Under the pieces are notes generated by a model, which saw only the letters and a program-made list of their open reading frames with translations, ran no database searches and was not told the DNA's origin. Shown here piece by piece: positions 32,913 to 44,331 of a DNA stretch of 64,000 nucleotides. Made by a program: the position numbers and the translations under genes. The stretch comes from Pseudofabraea citricarpa (lineage: Eukaryota > Ascomycota > Leotiomycetes > Helotiales > Dermateaceae): contig JAPWGK010000006.1 in NCBI GenBank assembly GCA_029641185.1, positions 186,001 through 250,000 on the forward strand, in the 5' to 3' direction. The stretch's first letter is position 1; every line of letters begins with the position of its first letter.

Positions 32913-35143
32913 ATGTTTCGAGCTCAGCAGAATGCCTTCGACGACTCCGTCGGTAAGCAGAATTTCCTGCCTCTCTTGGCCTCTTGGAAGCTTAACTTGC
33001 AACTGGAAGCTGTGCTCTGCGTGAGCCTGCGTGCGCCTGCTAACTATGGACTCTGTAGCCAAGGCGACGGATGAGAACCTCACCTCGGAGAACTGGGAGT
33101 ATATCATGGATGTGTGCGACAAAGTAGGCGCTGAGGAGAGCGGTGCCAAAGATGCCGTGGCGAGTATGATCAAGCGGCTAGCTCATCGCAATGCCAACGT
33201 CCAACTGTATACACTGGAGGTGGGTAATCGCAAGAAACATTACAATTTTACTCGTGCTAATATCGAGTGCAATAGCTTGCCAATGCGCTGAGCCAGAATT
33301 GTGGACCGAAGATGCACAGAGAGTTGGCCTCGAGGGCGTTCACCGACGCACTGCTACGACTGGCAAACGATCGAAACACACACCAGCAGGTTAAGGCGAA
33401 GATCTTGGAGCGCATGCAAGAATGGGCAGAGATGTTTACAGACCCAGATCTGGGAATCATGAAGGACCAGTATCACAAGCTCAAGAGCCAGAACCCGAAC
33501 TTACATCCTCCTTCGGCACCATCTAAAAGCCGGCTCACAGATGTTGATCGCCAGAAGGAAGAGGAAGAATTACAAATGGCTCTGAAACTCTCGATTCAGG
33601 ACAAGGTACCAGCGCAGGCGAAGACATCGCAACCAGGCCCATCCGCTGGACCAGCACAATCACAGCCAGCGACACAGCTACAGCCAGTACCTACGGGAAC
33701 GACCGCTGCGACTGTATCGCGCGTACGAGCATTGTTTGACTTCCAAGCCACCGATCCGGATGAGCTGAACTTCCGCAAAGGAGATGTTATTGCAGTCATA
33801 GAGTCGGTGTACAAGGACTGGTGGAAGGGTCTTCTGCGTGGACAGACTGGTATCTTCCCGCTCAATTATGTGGAGAAATTGGCAGACCCCACGCCAGATG
33901 AGATTCATCGAGAAGCCCAAATGGAGGCAGAAGTCTTCGCAGAGATAAAAAATGTGGAGAAGCTTCTTACATTATTGAGCACATCAAGCTCTGATCTAAA
34001 CATCCGGGACAACGAGGAAATCACGGTATGTAGATGTCTGTTCTGTTTTGTTGCATTGCAAATACTAATGTGTATAGAAACTGTATCATTCCACGCTTGC
34101 AATTCGCCCGAAACTCATCGAGTTAATCGGAAAGTACTCTCAAAAGAAAGGTAAGCCTCAACGATTCACATGTAGTGGAGATAGGCTAACAAGAATCAGA
34201 CGACTTTACTCAGTTGAATGAGAGATTTATCAAGTCATGCCGAGATTACGAGAATCTGTTGGATGCTTCAATGACCTCACAGCCATCTTACCAGTACGGT
34301 CGCCAAGGACAAGGCGCGGCACAAGGCTATGGTGGATACCCACCTCAGCCTCAAGCATCGGCACCCCAGCAAAACCCTCAGAGATATTATACACCCAATC
34401 CACAGCAGGGTATTTATAATTAAGCCATATAATATAGAAACATATTAACATCTGTAGAACCTTCCCAGCAGTACCCGCCAAAGGCTGCCACCCCAAGTTA
34501 CCCCCAGAGAAATGGACCTGCTCCATTCTATATTGTACCAGGACAACAACAGCCGCCAAATGATGCTCAGGCATACCCTCAACAAAATGCAGCTCATCAA
34601 CGTGTTCCATCAGCAACACAGCCTCCACCCCTGCAAACCAGCTCCCCTCCTCCAAATCAATACACTTCGCAGCCATCCTCATATCCTCCACCACAACCAC
34701 AGACCGGCCATCGCCCTCAGAGTACCTATGCTCATCCCCAAGAGCTAGCCACAAGTTCTTTTGATTCCCCCGTTGACCCGAAGACGAACTCTGTATACAG
34801 CGCTTCTGTGTACTCACAAGATGATGCTAATCCATACGCACCTAGCGCACCTCCTAGCCAACCTCCACAACAACAATACACTGCATATGTGCCCCCAGCT
34901 CAGCATCCTCAGCAGCCCAGCTATGCGCCACCGCAACCACCGGGTCAAACATCAAGCCCGGGACCTGGTGGAGCAGGATACCCGGTGATTGGCCAGGACC
35001 CGAGAACAACACTACCAAGTCAGACACAATACAAGCCATATCAAAGACCAGGCAGTGCAGAGAGCCAGCTAAGACCGAGAGCACCTAGTACAAATGCACC
35101 AGGAGCACCTCAAGATTTCTACAGGCAGAGTGCAGCATATTGA
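32913..35143 (+). CDS. hse1: ESCRT-0 subunit Hse1 (STAM homologue)
   Basis: Six exons: 32913-32952, 33059-33219, 33276-34025, 34078-34150, 34200-34409 and 34458-35143, giving 639 aa. Domains in order: VHS (about 15-145; ENWEYIMDVCDKVG), a ubiquitin-interacting motif near 165 (EEEELQMALKLSIQ), SH3 at about 215-270 (ALFDFQATDPDELNFRKGD...GIFPLNYVEKL), a helical GAT-like coiled segment with YHSTLAIRPKLIELIGKYS, and a long Pro/Gln-rich tail containing FYIVPGQQQ. With Vps27, Hse1 forms ESCRT-0 on endosomes, binds ubiquitinated cargo and starts multivesicular-body sorting. The first exon codes only 13 residues, which is common for this gene. Confidence 0.93.
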
Positions 35144-35771
35144 GTGGATTTGGGTGCATGTTATGTTTTGTAGTGGTGCCAGGCGTTCATCTTTTGACTT
35201 TGATCAACTTGATTGTAGCCAAACCAAGGCAGGTCTGAGAGGGGCGGAGAGAGACGCAGGAGGGAATTCTTCATAGAGATGTGGCTGGCGAGGAGAGGAG
35301 GCTAGCTCTCACTTCTTTGTACCATAATTTACTTCACCCGACGGGACTCTTCAATAGCAAGAATATTAAGCATAGATGATACTGTTGTTTTTCTCGTTTG
35401 ATTCAAGTGAAGAGTTTTTTTTTACACTTATATTTGATATAAGAATTCATTGCACAAATATAATATAATTAAGTTATCAAGGCATCTATAAGTCGAGAAA
35501 GAGGGAAAACATATACTGAAGTCAGCTGAATACGTAAACTTTATTATTTTATCAGATCGCTCACTTGTCGGTTTCGTATCCGAAAAAAGCGACAGTTCTA
35601 GAAAAAGAGTCACGTTCACATGCGAGGATATATAGCAGAACATAAGTACGAGGCTTTATTCATTGATTGCTAGCTAGGCCAGGAGCAAATAAAGTTCAAA
35701 TAGAAAACAAATTGTCTTCCATCCTATTGTGAGAAAATGCCGAGGGGACACAGGAAACCGCCTATGCCTTC
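35144..35771. other. Intergenic between convergent genes
   Basis: AT-rich, about 630 bp. Holds the 3' ends of Hse1 and of the minus-strand unknown gene. No gene seen. Confidence 0.4.
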
Positions 35772-37159
35772 TTAATTCTTCTGGCCGAAGATAAAAAGGA
35801 GCCCACTCTCGATCGATACTTCTGCGAGGGTCTTCTGAACTTGAGCGTCAAAAGCTTGCTGGGCGTAGGAATCTTCGAGAGCAAGTTCCTCATCTGTGAT
35901 TTGGGGGCAAAACATAAGATTAGCCTATGTGTAATTGACTGCGGGCCTGAGGAGGGTAGTTAACTCACCATATGATGGGAAAGGCTCGTTGGACTCAGGG
36001 GTTGAAGTACCGAAGGATGGAGATGGTGGGAGAGGTTTGTTGATGTCAGGCTTTTCGACGAGGACGTTCTCGGCATAAGGATCAGCAAATTCGCCCGTGA
36101 GCTTAACTCCACCGTCTGAGTCATCGGAATCCTCATCTTCCTCCATGTCGTTGAGAAGATCGTATTGGTTGATAACTTCAATATCATCATCCGCAGCTTG
36201 GTTGCCGCAGTCTTTCTTCATAATGATCTCGGCGTCGTCAAAATTGATATCAAACTCCGATTTCGTGGCACTAGCATCTTCGTCGGGATCTTCGTAGATC
36301 GTCTCGTAGCCAGAATCGTGACGCGGAATCAGGACAGTTCCCTTGTACATATATGGAGGGATTTCCAAAGAGTACGGGCTTTTGAGGGAGGATAGACGAG
36401 GAGGGTATGAAGTAACTGCGTTGTCTGACGGGATATGCGTTTTGAGGATCGAGAGAGAGGCCGGAACTGCTGTAGGGGTAATGTGCTGGACATTAGAGTC
36501 ATCAGACACATCTTTACAGATGATACAGTTGTTGTGTACTGGGCAAAGGGACAGTCGAACAATAACTGGTAACAGGGGATAATTGTCCGCAGTCTTGACC
36601 TCGTAGTCCTCACTATATATCGGAATAACTTGTCAGTGTCCAGTTTCAAAGGATAGAGAGCCTGTAGAGAAGCTCATTCGCTCAAAGGCTATAGCTATTG
36701 GTGCGCATCCAACCTCAACTCGTACCTAAAGAGTCCTTTGGGGAACTGGAACTATCCAGGTGCCGATCGGTTCGCTTCTTCACCCCCAGCTAGATCGGCG
36801 CATATTTGATGCGCAGGAAGCTATATAGCTGTGGAGATGCGCAATAATTGGAGTTACTTACAGTTGTACGATATCAAACGTCTCTTCCTTGTTTGCACCA
36901 TCCTTTGAGAAGTACCGAACTAGATCGGCAACCCTGCTTCTCCTGGCAAGCATTAGTAGAGTAATCATCATCAGTAAACAAATTGGGAAACTGACTTGAA
37001 GGGCATCATGACTCTAACATACATGATATCGGAGATGCTAGGTGTCTGTAAACCTCTGAATGTCTGAGAGAGCCTTCGAGCTTTAGAGCCCTCCTCAGAA
37101 GTGCGCTCAACTTGAGGTGCAGGGCCCTTCACCAACGACATTGATGCTGAAGAAGACAT
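35772..37159 (-). CDS. Unrecognised 336-aa acidic protein
   Basis: Four minus-strand exons (37159-36996, 36942-36862, 36612-35969, 35893-35772) join in frame to 336 aa. The most ordered-looking part is near the N-terminus (SISDIMYVRVMMPFK, RVADLVRYFSKDG, then IVQLEDYEV), followed by a cluster with LCPVHNNCIICKD that could be a small metal site. The middle is acidic (DMEEDEDSDDSDGG) and the C-terminus ends SIESGLLFIFGQKN. I do not recognise the family. Exon 3 could read through its donor to a stop about 20 codons later, but the last exon gives a far better sequence. The start is the first in-frame ATG after stops; a five-codon uORF precedes it at 37205-37188. No membrane segment or signal peptide is seen. 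Confidence 0.68.
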
Positions 37160-37569
37160 AGATGCTGGAGATGAAGTAGATCGATCTTTAGGTGCTGTGG
37201 AACATGAGCGCCTGGAAATGGCTTTGTTCAATGGTTGGTGAGAGGTGGAAAACGAAGATGACAAAGGGAGGAATTGAAGAACAAATAAAGAACGGGGATG
37301 AGAGATGAGAACAGGACAGAAATGAGCGCGAAGATCGCTGTGCCCAGAACTGTGATGCCCAATCCCTCAGAGACGACAGTATGTGTGAGAACTGTTGGTG
37401 TTGAGGTAGAAGAAGTATGAGTGGAAGTGGAAGATGAAAGACGAAGGTGCTGTGCGAAACGAGGATATTTACTCGCTGACCCAAAACAGAAATTCACCTA
37501 CCACTAACGAGAAGTTCGCTATGCCAATGAGAGCTTGTTGGTACCGTGATCTGATATAGCACACTGCAG
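37160..37569. other. Promoter/leader of the unknown gene
   Basis: 410 bp between two minus-strand genes. Reads as C/T-rich leader on the minus strand. A hydrophobic frame at 37228-37497 starts at GTG and is not in frame with the downstream gene, so I treat it as non-coding. Confidence 0.45.
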
Positions 37570-39308
37570 CTAATGTTCCATGGCATCTTCGAACAGTTTC
37601 CTCAGTTGCTCTCTTTCCTCATTGACCTCCTCAGCCAGCCCTGGAGCCAACATCAGCACCCTTGCTTGAGGTATAGTTCCTTCGACCAGATCATCGAGGT
37701 GCTCTCTCTTGAAGCCCAAGTCTTTGAGACCCTTGGGCTGATCTCCCAAGTCAGCGAGGAACTTCTGTAGCGCTTCTCCTAGAACCTCGCCAGCGTTTTC
37801 CTTCTTCACATTCGAGACGTCAACACCAAACGCCTCGGCAGCTTGAAAGTGCCTCTCTGGATTGGAAGGTCCCGTGAAGCGGAACACTGCTGGTGCCGAC
37901 ACAGCTACAGACACTCCATGTGGGATTATAGGAGCATCTACAGCATAGCCTGCATGCTTGTAGCCAGGATTCTGTCCGGAAATCGGGTATGACATTCCTA
38001 ATCATGTGCCGTTAGAAAACCATACTAACTTGAGGGCAAGCGTCATGCCGCTAGCAGAGTCTCCTTGCGACTCAATGCTCGAGCTACAGTGACTCGTTAC
38101 AGCATGACCTCTATACGTCAGGCAGCACAGAGAACTTACCATGACACAAATGTACCCCGGCATTTCCAAAGCCAACGCCAGCAAGAGTGGCTGCCAGCAA
38201 CATCTGGCTCTGAGCCTCGTGATCCTCTGGGTCCTTGACTGCTCTTGGAAGGTACTTGACAGTACTTCTCAATGCCTGAAGTGAGAAAATGTCACTAATT
38301 GGGTTGGCACCCTGGTATGCCGGTCTCAAGATTGGATTCGATGGCCTTGGTATCCTCTCAAAATATGGAATAGCTGTCCAGCTTTCCAAACTATGGCACA
38401 GTACATCAAGACCTGAACTGGCATGTACTGCTGAAGGCATAGTTCGAGTGTTCAATGGATCACATATGCCAAGAGTTGGCTTGAGATTCCGATGTGCAAT
38501 GCCAGTCTTAGCACGTTTGGAGACCAGATCAAAGATAGCTGTGCCAGTCGTTTCAGAGCCAGTACCTGCAGTCGTCGGTACAGCAATAAGAGGCTTCAAT
38601 GGCTTGTCGATTGGAAGTCCTTTGCCAAGAGGGGCGTTGACGAAATCCAGAAAGTCGGCATTTGGAAAACACGTGTAGAGATTCATGAGCTTGGCAGTGT
38701 CAATTACTGATCCACCACCGACAGCAAGGAATGCGTCTGGCTGATACGGTTTAGCAAAAGCTATTGCTTCTTTGATGCTATTGAACGTGTCAGACAGTGT
38801 ATATCTCAGAGGAGGAAGACTTACGAGCTGTCCTTGGGTTCGACTCTGCACCCATCATAGACAGTATATTCAATGCCCTCTCTTGTCAAGCCTTCTTCGA
38901 CTTGCTTCATGGCGTTAAGCTCTCTGACAGTCTTGTCCGTTACCACACAGACTCTTTTCGCTCCCATGTTCTTGAAATCCATGCCGACTTCCTTTGTTAC
39001 GCCAGGACCATAGCGGATAGAGGAGGCAGCCATCTCAAAGGCATACTCCTTCTGACGTGTAGTGTCGATGGGTGTTGCATAGTTTCGTTGCAAGTTCCGC
39101 TTCGTCTGAGCAACAAGACCAGAGGAAAGCTTGTGGTGGTGATGATGAGCTGGGTTTCCATGACAAGGACATGACGGTGGATGCGTATACGTTACTGTTC
39201 GAAGCAGATTTAAAGCTCTCGTCGCCGCCTATTGCTCTATGAGTATTTTGTCATCAATCAATCCAAGTCTAAACTTACCGAAGGGGCAACACGAACAGCA
39301 GACACCAT
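37570..39308 (-). CDS. Hydroxyacid-oxoacid transhydrogenase, mitochondrial (ADHFE1-like)
   Basis: Four minus-strand exons (39308-39279, 39228-38825, 38777-38140, 37997-37570) give 499 aa. It belongs to the iron-containing alcohol dehydrogenase superfamily: nucleotide-binding LAVGGGSVIDTAKL, then PTTAGTGSETT, and metal-binding histidines in VHASSGLDVLCHSLESW and LCHGMSYPI. The closest functional group is HOT, which couples oxidation of 4-hydroxybutyrate to reduction of 2-oxoglutarate without added cofactor. The first 60 residues are basic with Ser/Thr and no acidic residues (RALNLLRTVTYTHPP, then KLSSGLVAQTKRNLQRNYATP), fitting a mitochondrial presequence; it also holds an odd run of five His. 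Exon 1 codes only ten residues. Confidence 0.88.
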
Positions 39309-39599
39309 GTTAGCAGTAATTGAAGCTTCGTTGCTATCTTCAGGTCGGTCAATTAGTTGGTTGAGTTGTGTCGTCGTCGATCCCGATGGAGATGCAGTTG
39401 GTGGAGAGGCAGCTGATGAGCAATCGGTGAGAGCTGAGCTGAGCTGGAAAATAGAACACCCAAGCTGTTCTACAACAGTGGGAGTGTATGCTACCACCAC
39501 TCCCTTCGGTACCCCACTGCCCAGCTACAAAGCCGAGTTAGCTTGATAATGTCGTCGGTCATTGCGGGCATCAGCGCGGGGAAAGGGAGCTCGGCAAGT

Positions 39600-39835
39600 C
39601 TGGATTGAGCCTGGTTCTATTCTCTGCCGCAGAATGTGGAATGGAAGCTGCGGAACGTCGAATGGGAAACACCCCAGCCAATCACCAATTATGGCAAGTT
39701 TGACCTGGGAGCGTATTGCCGGAGTAAAGCAATACTTGGTTGAGCCTCGATTTTCTTTGACCGCTGCGGAGCATCGAATGAAAATACCTCTCGGCCAATC
39801 ACATCAAACGACAAGCTTGGTCTGGGCGGGTCTTG
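39600..39835 (-). promoter_or_regulatory. Tandem CCAAT-box duplication upstream of the transhydrogenase gene
   Basis: Two diverged copies of a unit of about 116-135 bp. GCTGCGGAACGTCGAATG at 39647 is matched by GCTGCGGAGCATCGAATG at 39763. Each copy carries CCAAT (39678-39682 and 39795-39799), with an extra CCAAT at 39685-39689. In ascomycetes the HapB/C/E complex binds CCAAT and controls mitochondrial and iron-linked genes, which would suit this gene 370-490 bp downstream. Function is inferred. Confidence 0.45.
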
Positions 39836-40064
39836 TAAGAGTGAGGATCCAGCCTCCTTCACTGAGGGTGATCAGCAAAGTATTAGTACCCGATTTCGAG
39901 TCTGTATTCTCTTGATGACAGATTTACAACAAATGCCGAGATAACGAGTTAAAGTAAGCAACTTCAGAAAAACATGTGCATTTCTTAGGATGCAAAAAGT
40001 CGCAAAACGCACGTTGCTAACCTAACTCCAGCTAGCATTACCTTTGACGTATCTGATCTAGGGA

Positions 40065-40270
40065 AGTATTGTATAGCCTTTAACATATGTTAAATAGCTT
40101 TCAATCATATGATATGAGACTTTATATCAGAGGTGTAGCATATAACTCCAGTACTAAATATATAATAGTTATGATACAAATCACGATAATAAGTATACCA
40201 TCCGATACAAGTTCCAATATCATATAATTGAAAGCTATCTAATACATGTCAAAGGTTATTATATGTTGGC
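40065..40270 (-). mobile_element. Decayed terminal-inverted-repeat element (MITE-like), copy B
   Basis: Left end (around 40072-40118, CCTTTAACATATGTTAAATAG then CTTTCAATCATATGATAT) is the inverse of the right end (around 40216-40262, ATCATATAATTGAAAGCTAT then CTAATACATGTCAAAGG), with most differences being transitions. The element is about 200 bp, AT-rich and non-coding. The interior matches copy A at 31590-31885 in opposite orientation. Confidence 0.62.
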
Positions 40271-40570
40271 TGTGATTAATAGGTCGATAGACACCACATA
40301 TTCACTCTGTGAATTGAATGCTCGTATTCGAAGGTATTGATTTGTCTAAGGGAGAAAGAGGAACTACAAGAGGAAGGCCTTTATATAGGTATCAGCATAC
40401 GTACCCACACGACTAATCTTCCAACAGTTATATAACATGGCAAAGTCTATACTATCTCACAATTTCCATGCCATTAAACCATTGGCGTGTGCTCTCTCAA
40501 GCATACATAATACCTGCAACTTATCAAAGAGTCATTATATCCACTCATCAGTCGATATCGGGAAGACAAC

Positions 40571-42265
40571 TTATTTGCCCTTCTCCTGCTGATTCTGCAT
40601 CTCCAGATCACTTTCTCCACCACCAACTGTTATTCCACTACTACTCGTCTCTGCTACAGCTTCTTTCTCCTTCTCTTCTGCTCTCGTGAGTCCCTTGTCC
40701 TTGATCAGGATGCACAGCAAGAGGCAGAGACCCATGATCGGAACCCAGAACGTAAAGACAGCCTTTGAAGCGGACATGTAAGCGTCCAAGACCTCCTCCT
40801 TCTCAACAGCCGTTAGAGAGGAAGTATCTGGAACCCGCAAGATGGAAGAGAGGATATCAGACTTGAAGTTCCCTGGGAGCGGAGTTGAAAGCGAGTCAAG
40901 ACGTTTGCTGAGGACGTTGGAGAAAACAGCCGATGAGAGCGCGAGACCAATTGAACCACCAAGAGCCCGCAGAAAATTCCGCACGCTGATCACTACAGCC
41001 CGATCGCTTTTGCGTGAGTGAGCTTGAGCAGCGACTAGTGTAGGTTGGAAGACGTTCCCGACTCCAGCACCTTCGATAATTAGAAAGAGCACGATCTGCC
41101 ACTTCGGTGTACTTCTGTTAAAGAGGAGAACGAGGCCGGCACCGAGAGTCCAGAGGATATATCCACTCCAGACAATTTCTCCGTACCGCTTCGTGCGAGA
41201 TATATATTGGCCCGAGAGGATGGAGAATACTGATTGCCCAGCCACGAAAGGAATTGTGAGGGCGGCCGAAAGTAACGGAGACCATTGCCGGGCGTTCTGA
41301 TAGTAAATCGGAAGGTAATACAGATGTGAGTAATACACGATCCCGAAGAGGAAGTTCTGAGATAGAATTGCGAAGATGGCCGGGATCTTGAAAAGATGCA
41401 GCGGCATCATAGGCATAAGAGCAAACTTCCACTCGACAAGAACAAACAAAACCATTGATACGGATCCCAAGGTCAACATGGAGATTACCATGGGACTATC
41501 CCATTCAAAATAAGTACCGCCGCCAGAGATAGGAATGAGAAGCAGTAAAATTGCAACAGAACTGAAGATGACACCGAAATAATCTATAGCTTTCACCTTG
41601 TCTTTCAGTTCGCCGTGGACTTTGCTCGGAGGCAATGTGAAGGCGACAAGAGCTCCTGCTACAACTGCTAATGGGCATATGCACCAGAAGAGCCCTCGCC
41701 ACGTTGACTTCTCCACGAAGCCAGCGGCCATGAAGGGACCGATGGTGTTTCCCAGACCAACACAAGAACCTAGAATTCCTTGGTATCTAAAACCTGTCAG
41801 TTCAACCTCAGTCTTGCACAAAGTCACCACTCACTTGCCACGGTTCTCAAGAGTCACCACGTCAGACACAATCATCATGGCTAGGGCCGTAATCCCACCA
41901 TTGCCGACACCAGATATGCCTCGAAATACATAGAGCTGAGGGCCGGTCTTGGCGAACCCACAGAGCAGATCTCCTAGGGCAAGCAAGCCAACAGCGGATA
42001 AGAAAACAACTTTTCTCCCAAGAATATCTGAGAGTCGTCCATAGAGAACCTGAAAGACGGTGTTGGCAATCAGACTCGAGGTTCCAGCCCAGGCAATGGT
42101 GGTGGCAGAGTTGAGATCTGCTCCAATGGTAGGCAGGGCGATACCAATGGAGTTCTGATCAATGAAGGAAATCAGGAGGGCAAAAGCTAGGCCACAGAAG
42201 ACCACAATGAGCTTTGCTTTGGGGAGGATGTTGGTGTCAATGCGAACCAACTCATTACCTGACAT
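40571..42265 (-). CDS. MFS drug/metabolite exporter, DHA2 (14-span) type
   Basis: Two minus-strand exons (42265-41835 and 41786-40571) give 548 aa. Many hydrophobic helices, consistent with 14 spans at the plasma membrane. Motif A is YGRLSDILGRKVVFLS; the antiporter motif C is recognisable as GLGNTIGPFMAAG; the N-terminal DQNSIGIALPTI is typical of the drug:H+ antiporter-2 group. Such pumps expel toxic compounds or the cell's own secondary metabolites in exchange for protons. No biosynthetic cluster lies next to it, so the substrate is open. ATG chosen at MSGNELV; upstream hydrophobic sequence in frame has no ATG that improves the model. Confidence 0.88.
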
Positions 42266-44331
42266 TGCGACTGCATCCCTCGAAGGCAGACAGGTATATA
42301 CACGTTTGATGATATGCGTTTGTGAAAGAGTGAAGAGAAGAGCTTCCGAGGCGCTGGAGAAAGACCAAAGCAGCCCTAGTGTGAACCGGAAATAGAGAAG
42401 AGAAAAAAAGAAAAGCAGAAAAAAAGTCAATCAAGCCAAATCCCATGAGCAGAGTATGACACTTGCCTCCAGCTCCAGGGCAGCCAGCGCAAACCGGGAT
42501 ATAGTGCTCTGCTGAGCTATCGGATTTCGAGCCCGGCTCCTCCTGTCCTGCACGACATACGACAGACGACAGACAGCCCAACTCACCTCACCGCTGATCG
42601 CACGTCCGGTGCAGATTCTGGCTTACATCGGAGACGTTCAAATGACACCATCACCACGGCAGAGTACATGCTGCCTCTTCAACAGGAGCAAGCGTCAAGT
42701 ACGAGAGATAGCTTGATGTCGCTGCTCCGTCTCATAGGCTACTAAGTTGACCTTGGAAACTTCAAAGTCCTCGGAGTGCCGATAACCGGCCTTTAGCCAT
42801 CGGAACGCCGCAGGAGAGAGTCATCTTCCACCTTTGTCCCCACCAGAAGCGTCAAGATGCTTTGGTGGGGCAGAATCCGATGAAAGGACTCTCGTTGTTA
42901 TCGTGAACACTTTGACATGTTTTCTCTCGCCAAGCAAGTCTCTCGTGTGCCTGGGTGTCCTCTTTTGGTATTGTGGGGACTTTGGATATACTAAATGCCG
43001 CTTAGGAAATAGACATAGCCGGAGCGTAGCTCAGAAACTTTAAAAGGGCAGGGACTCTCCTGACATTCTGCGAGCAATCAGATATATAATGTGACTTTTT
43101 AGGGGATGGTTTCACTGCAGGCGGGTATGCAGCTACATGTCTGCAGGCTCGCTTACCTGCGAGATTGACCGCCAAGCCAACATATTTTCCAGAGCTTTGG
43201 GGAATCTTCGAGTCAAATCTGTCGATGTTGTGAGCTTTCTTAGTATAGAGTTCTGTGGTCACTAAATATTTGCTTGTATGATATTCCCTTTGAACGTGGT
43301 ATACCTTAACATACTGAACTGTATCACCTACCCAAGGAAGATATCAACCATCATTTCAGCATCTAGATCTTCTACATTTAAGACTTACAGCATTATCATT
43401 AGGAGTACTCTTCTACAGGTCATATAAAAGGTCTATGTATAGGGGAACAAGGGTATTACTAGACAAATTCTACTGGACAATTCAGGACGACCTGGATTAA
43501 CAGAAAATACACAAGTAAGTCAGTGCGATACACTGAGTAAGACTACAAAGTATTGAAATGAAAGCCCCGGCTGCATATCTAAACAAAGCACTATCATTTC
43601 AGTTGCCAGAATAAGAACTCTTTTAAGATACTTTGGTCTATAAACTATAAATCAAGCGAATATGTTGACTAGAAATTAAGCGACGGGATCCTACCCCTTA
43701 AGATCTCTACACATTCTCCTGATCTTATCTGCTTGGGTAGTTTAAATAACTAAAGACTCAAGGCAATTGCATGCTTGAGGCACTACTGTAAAGTCAGAAG
43801 GCCGAGGCAGTGGAAGGAAGCAATACTCATCAGCTTGTTAATCTAATCCATGCGAATTCCAATAATCTCGAGTCACGAGGGTTCAGTCAGCTGTGGAGGA
43901 GAACATTCATTAGATTCTAATGAGTACTACATTTTGTCTTTTAAAAGAGAAACTGCTTAAAAAGGTGACCAAAAGGTATAAATGCCACACAAAACGCAGA
44001 CAAGATCCCAGATCTGTCAGACCAATACAGCCAAGAACAGGGTAGAAGAAAACGGGTGCGCTATCCCAGGGTATCGTATGCTGAGTTTTATGAAACGAGC
44101 AAATGATAAAGTGATGGGGGTATGAACAGAAGAAAAGCGTCACCGAGGACTATTAAAAAGTTTGTACAAGAGGTAGACAGGCCCCCCGAAATCCTGTCTC
44201 GGGTAACCAAAAAAAACCTTGGTCGCAGAACACTGGAGTAGCTAAGTTGCTACACTTGGAGAAACGTCGGCAATAGCCTTGAGCATCCTAGTCAAAATGT
44301 TAGCCAACTCGTGATTTCCAAATATGTCGCG
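42266..44331. other. Gene-free AT-rich intergenic region
   Basis: About 2 kb. The first 600 bp hold the MFS promoter; 43.2-44.0 kb is AT-rich with no protein-like frame and may be decayed repeat, but I found no match within the window. Confidence 0.4.

Larger units (their letters stand above)
39309..40570. other. Upstream region of the transhydrogenase, with repeats
   Basis: Contains a diverged tandem duplication with CCAAT boxes (39600-39835) and, further on, the inverted-repeat element copy B (40065-40270). No gene seen. The far end holds the 3' region of the MFS gene. Confidence 0.5.

Noticed and set aside
37228..37497. Hydrophobic minus-strand frame with a possible membrane segment
   Set aside because: Starts at GTG and is out of frame with the downstream gene; better explained as C/T-rich leader.
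30744..42265. Possible secondary-metabolite cluster around the MFS exporter
   Set aside because: No backbone synthase or typical tailoring enzymes lie nearby; neighbours are housekeeping or trafficking genes.
43015..43090. tRNA-like GCGTAGCTCAG sequence
   Set aside because: A D-arm-like string is present but there is no matching T-loop (GGTTCGAxTCC) or acceptor pairing in the next 80 nt.
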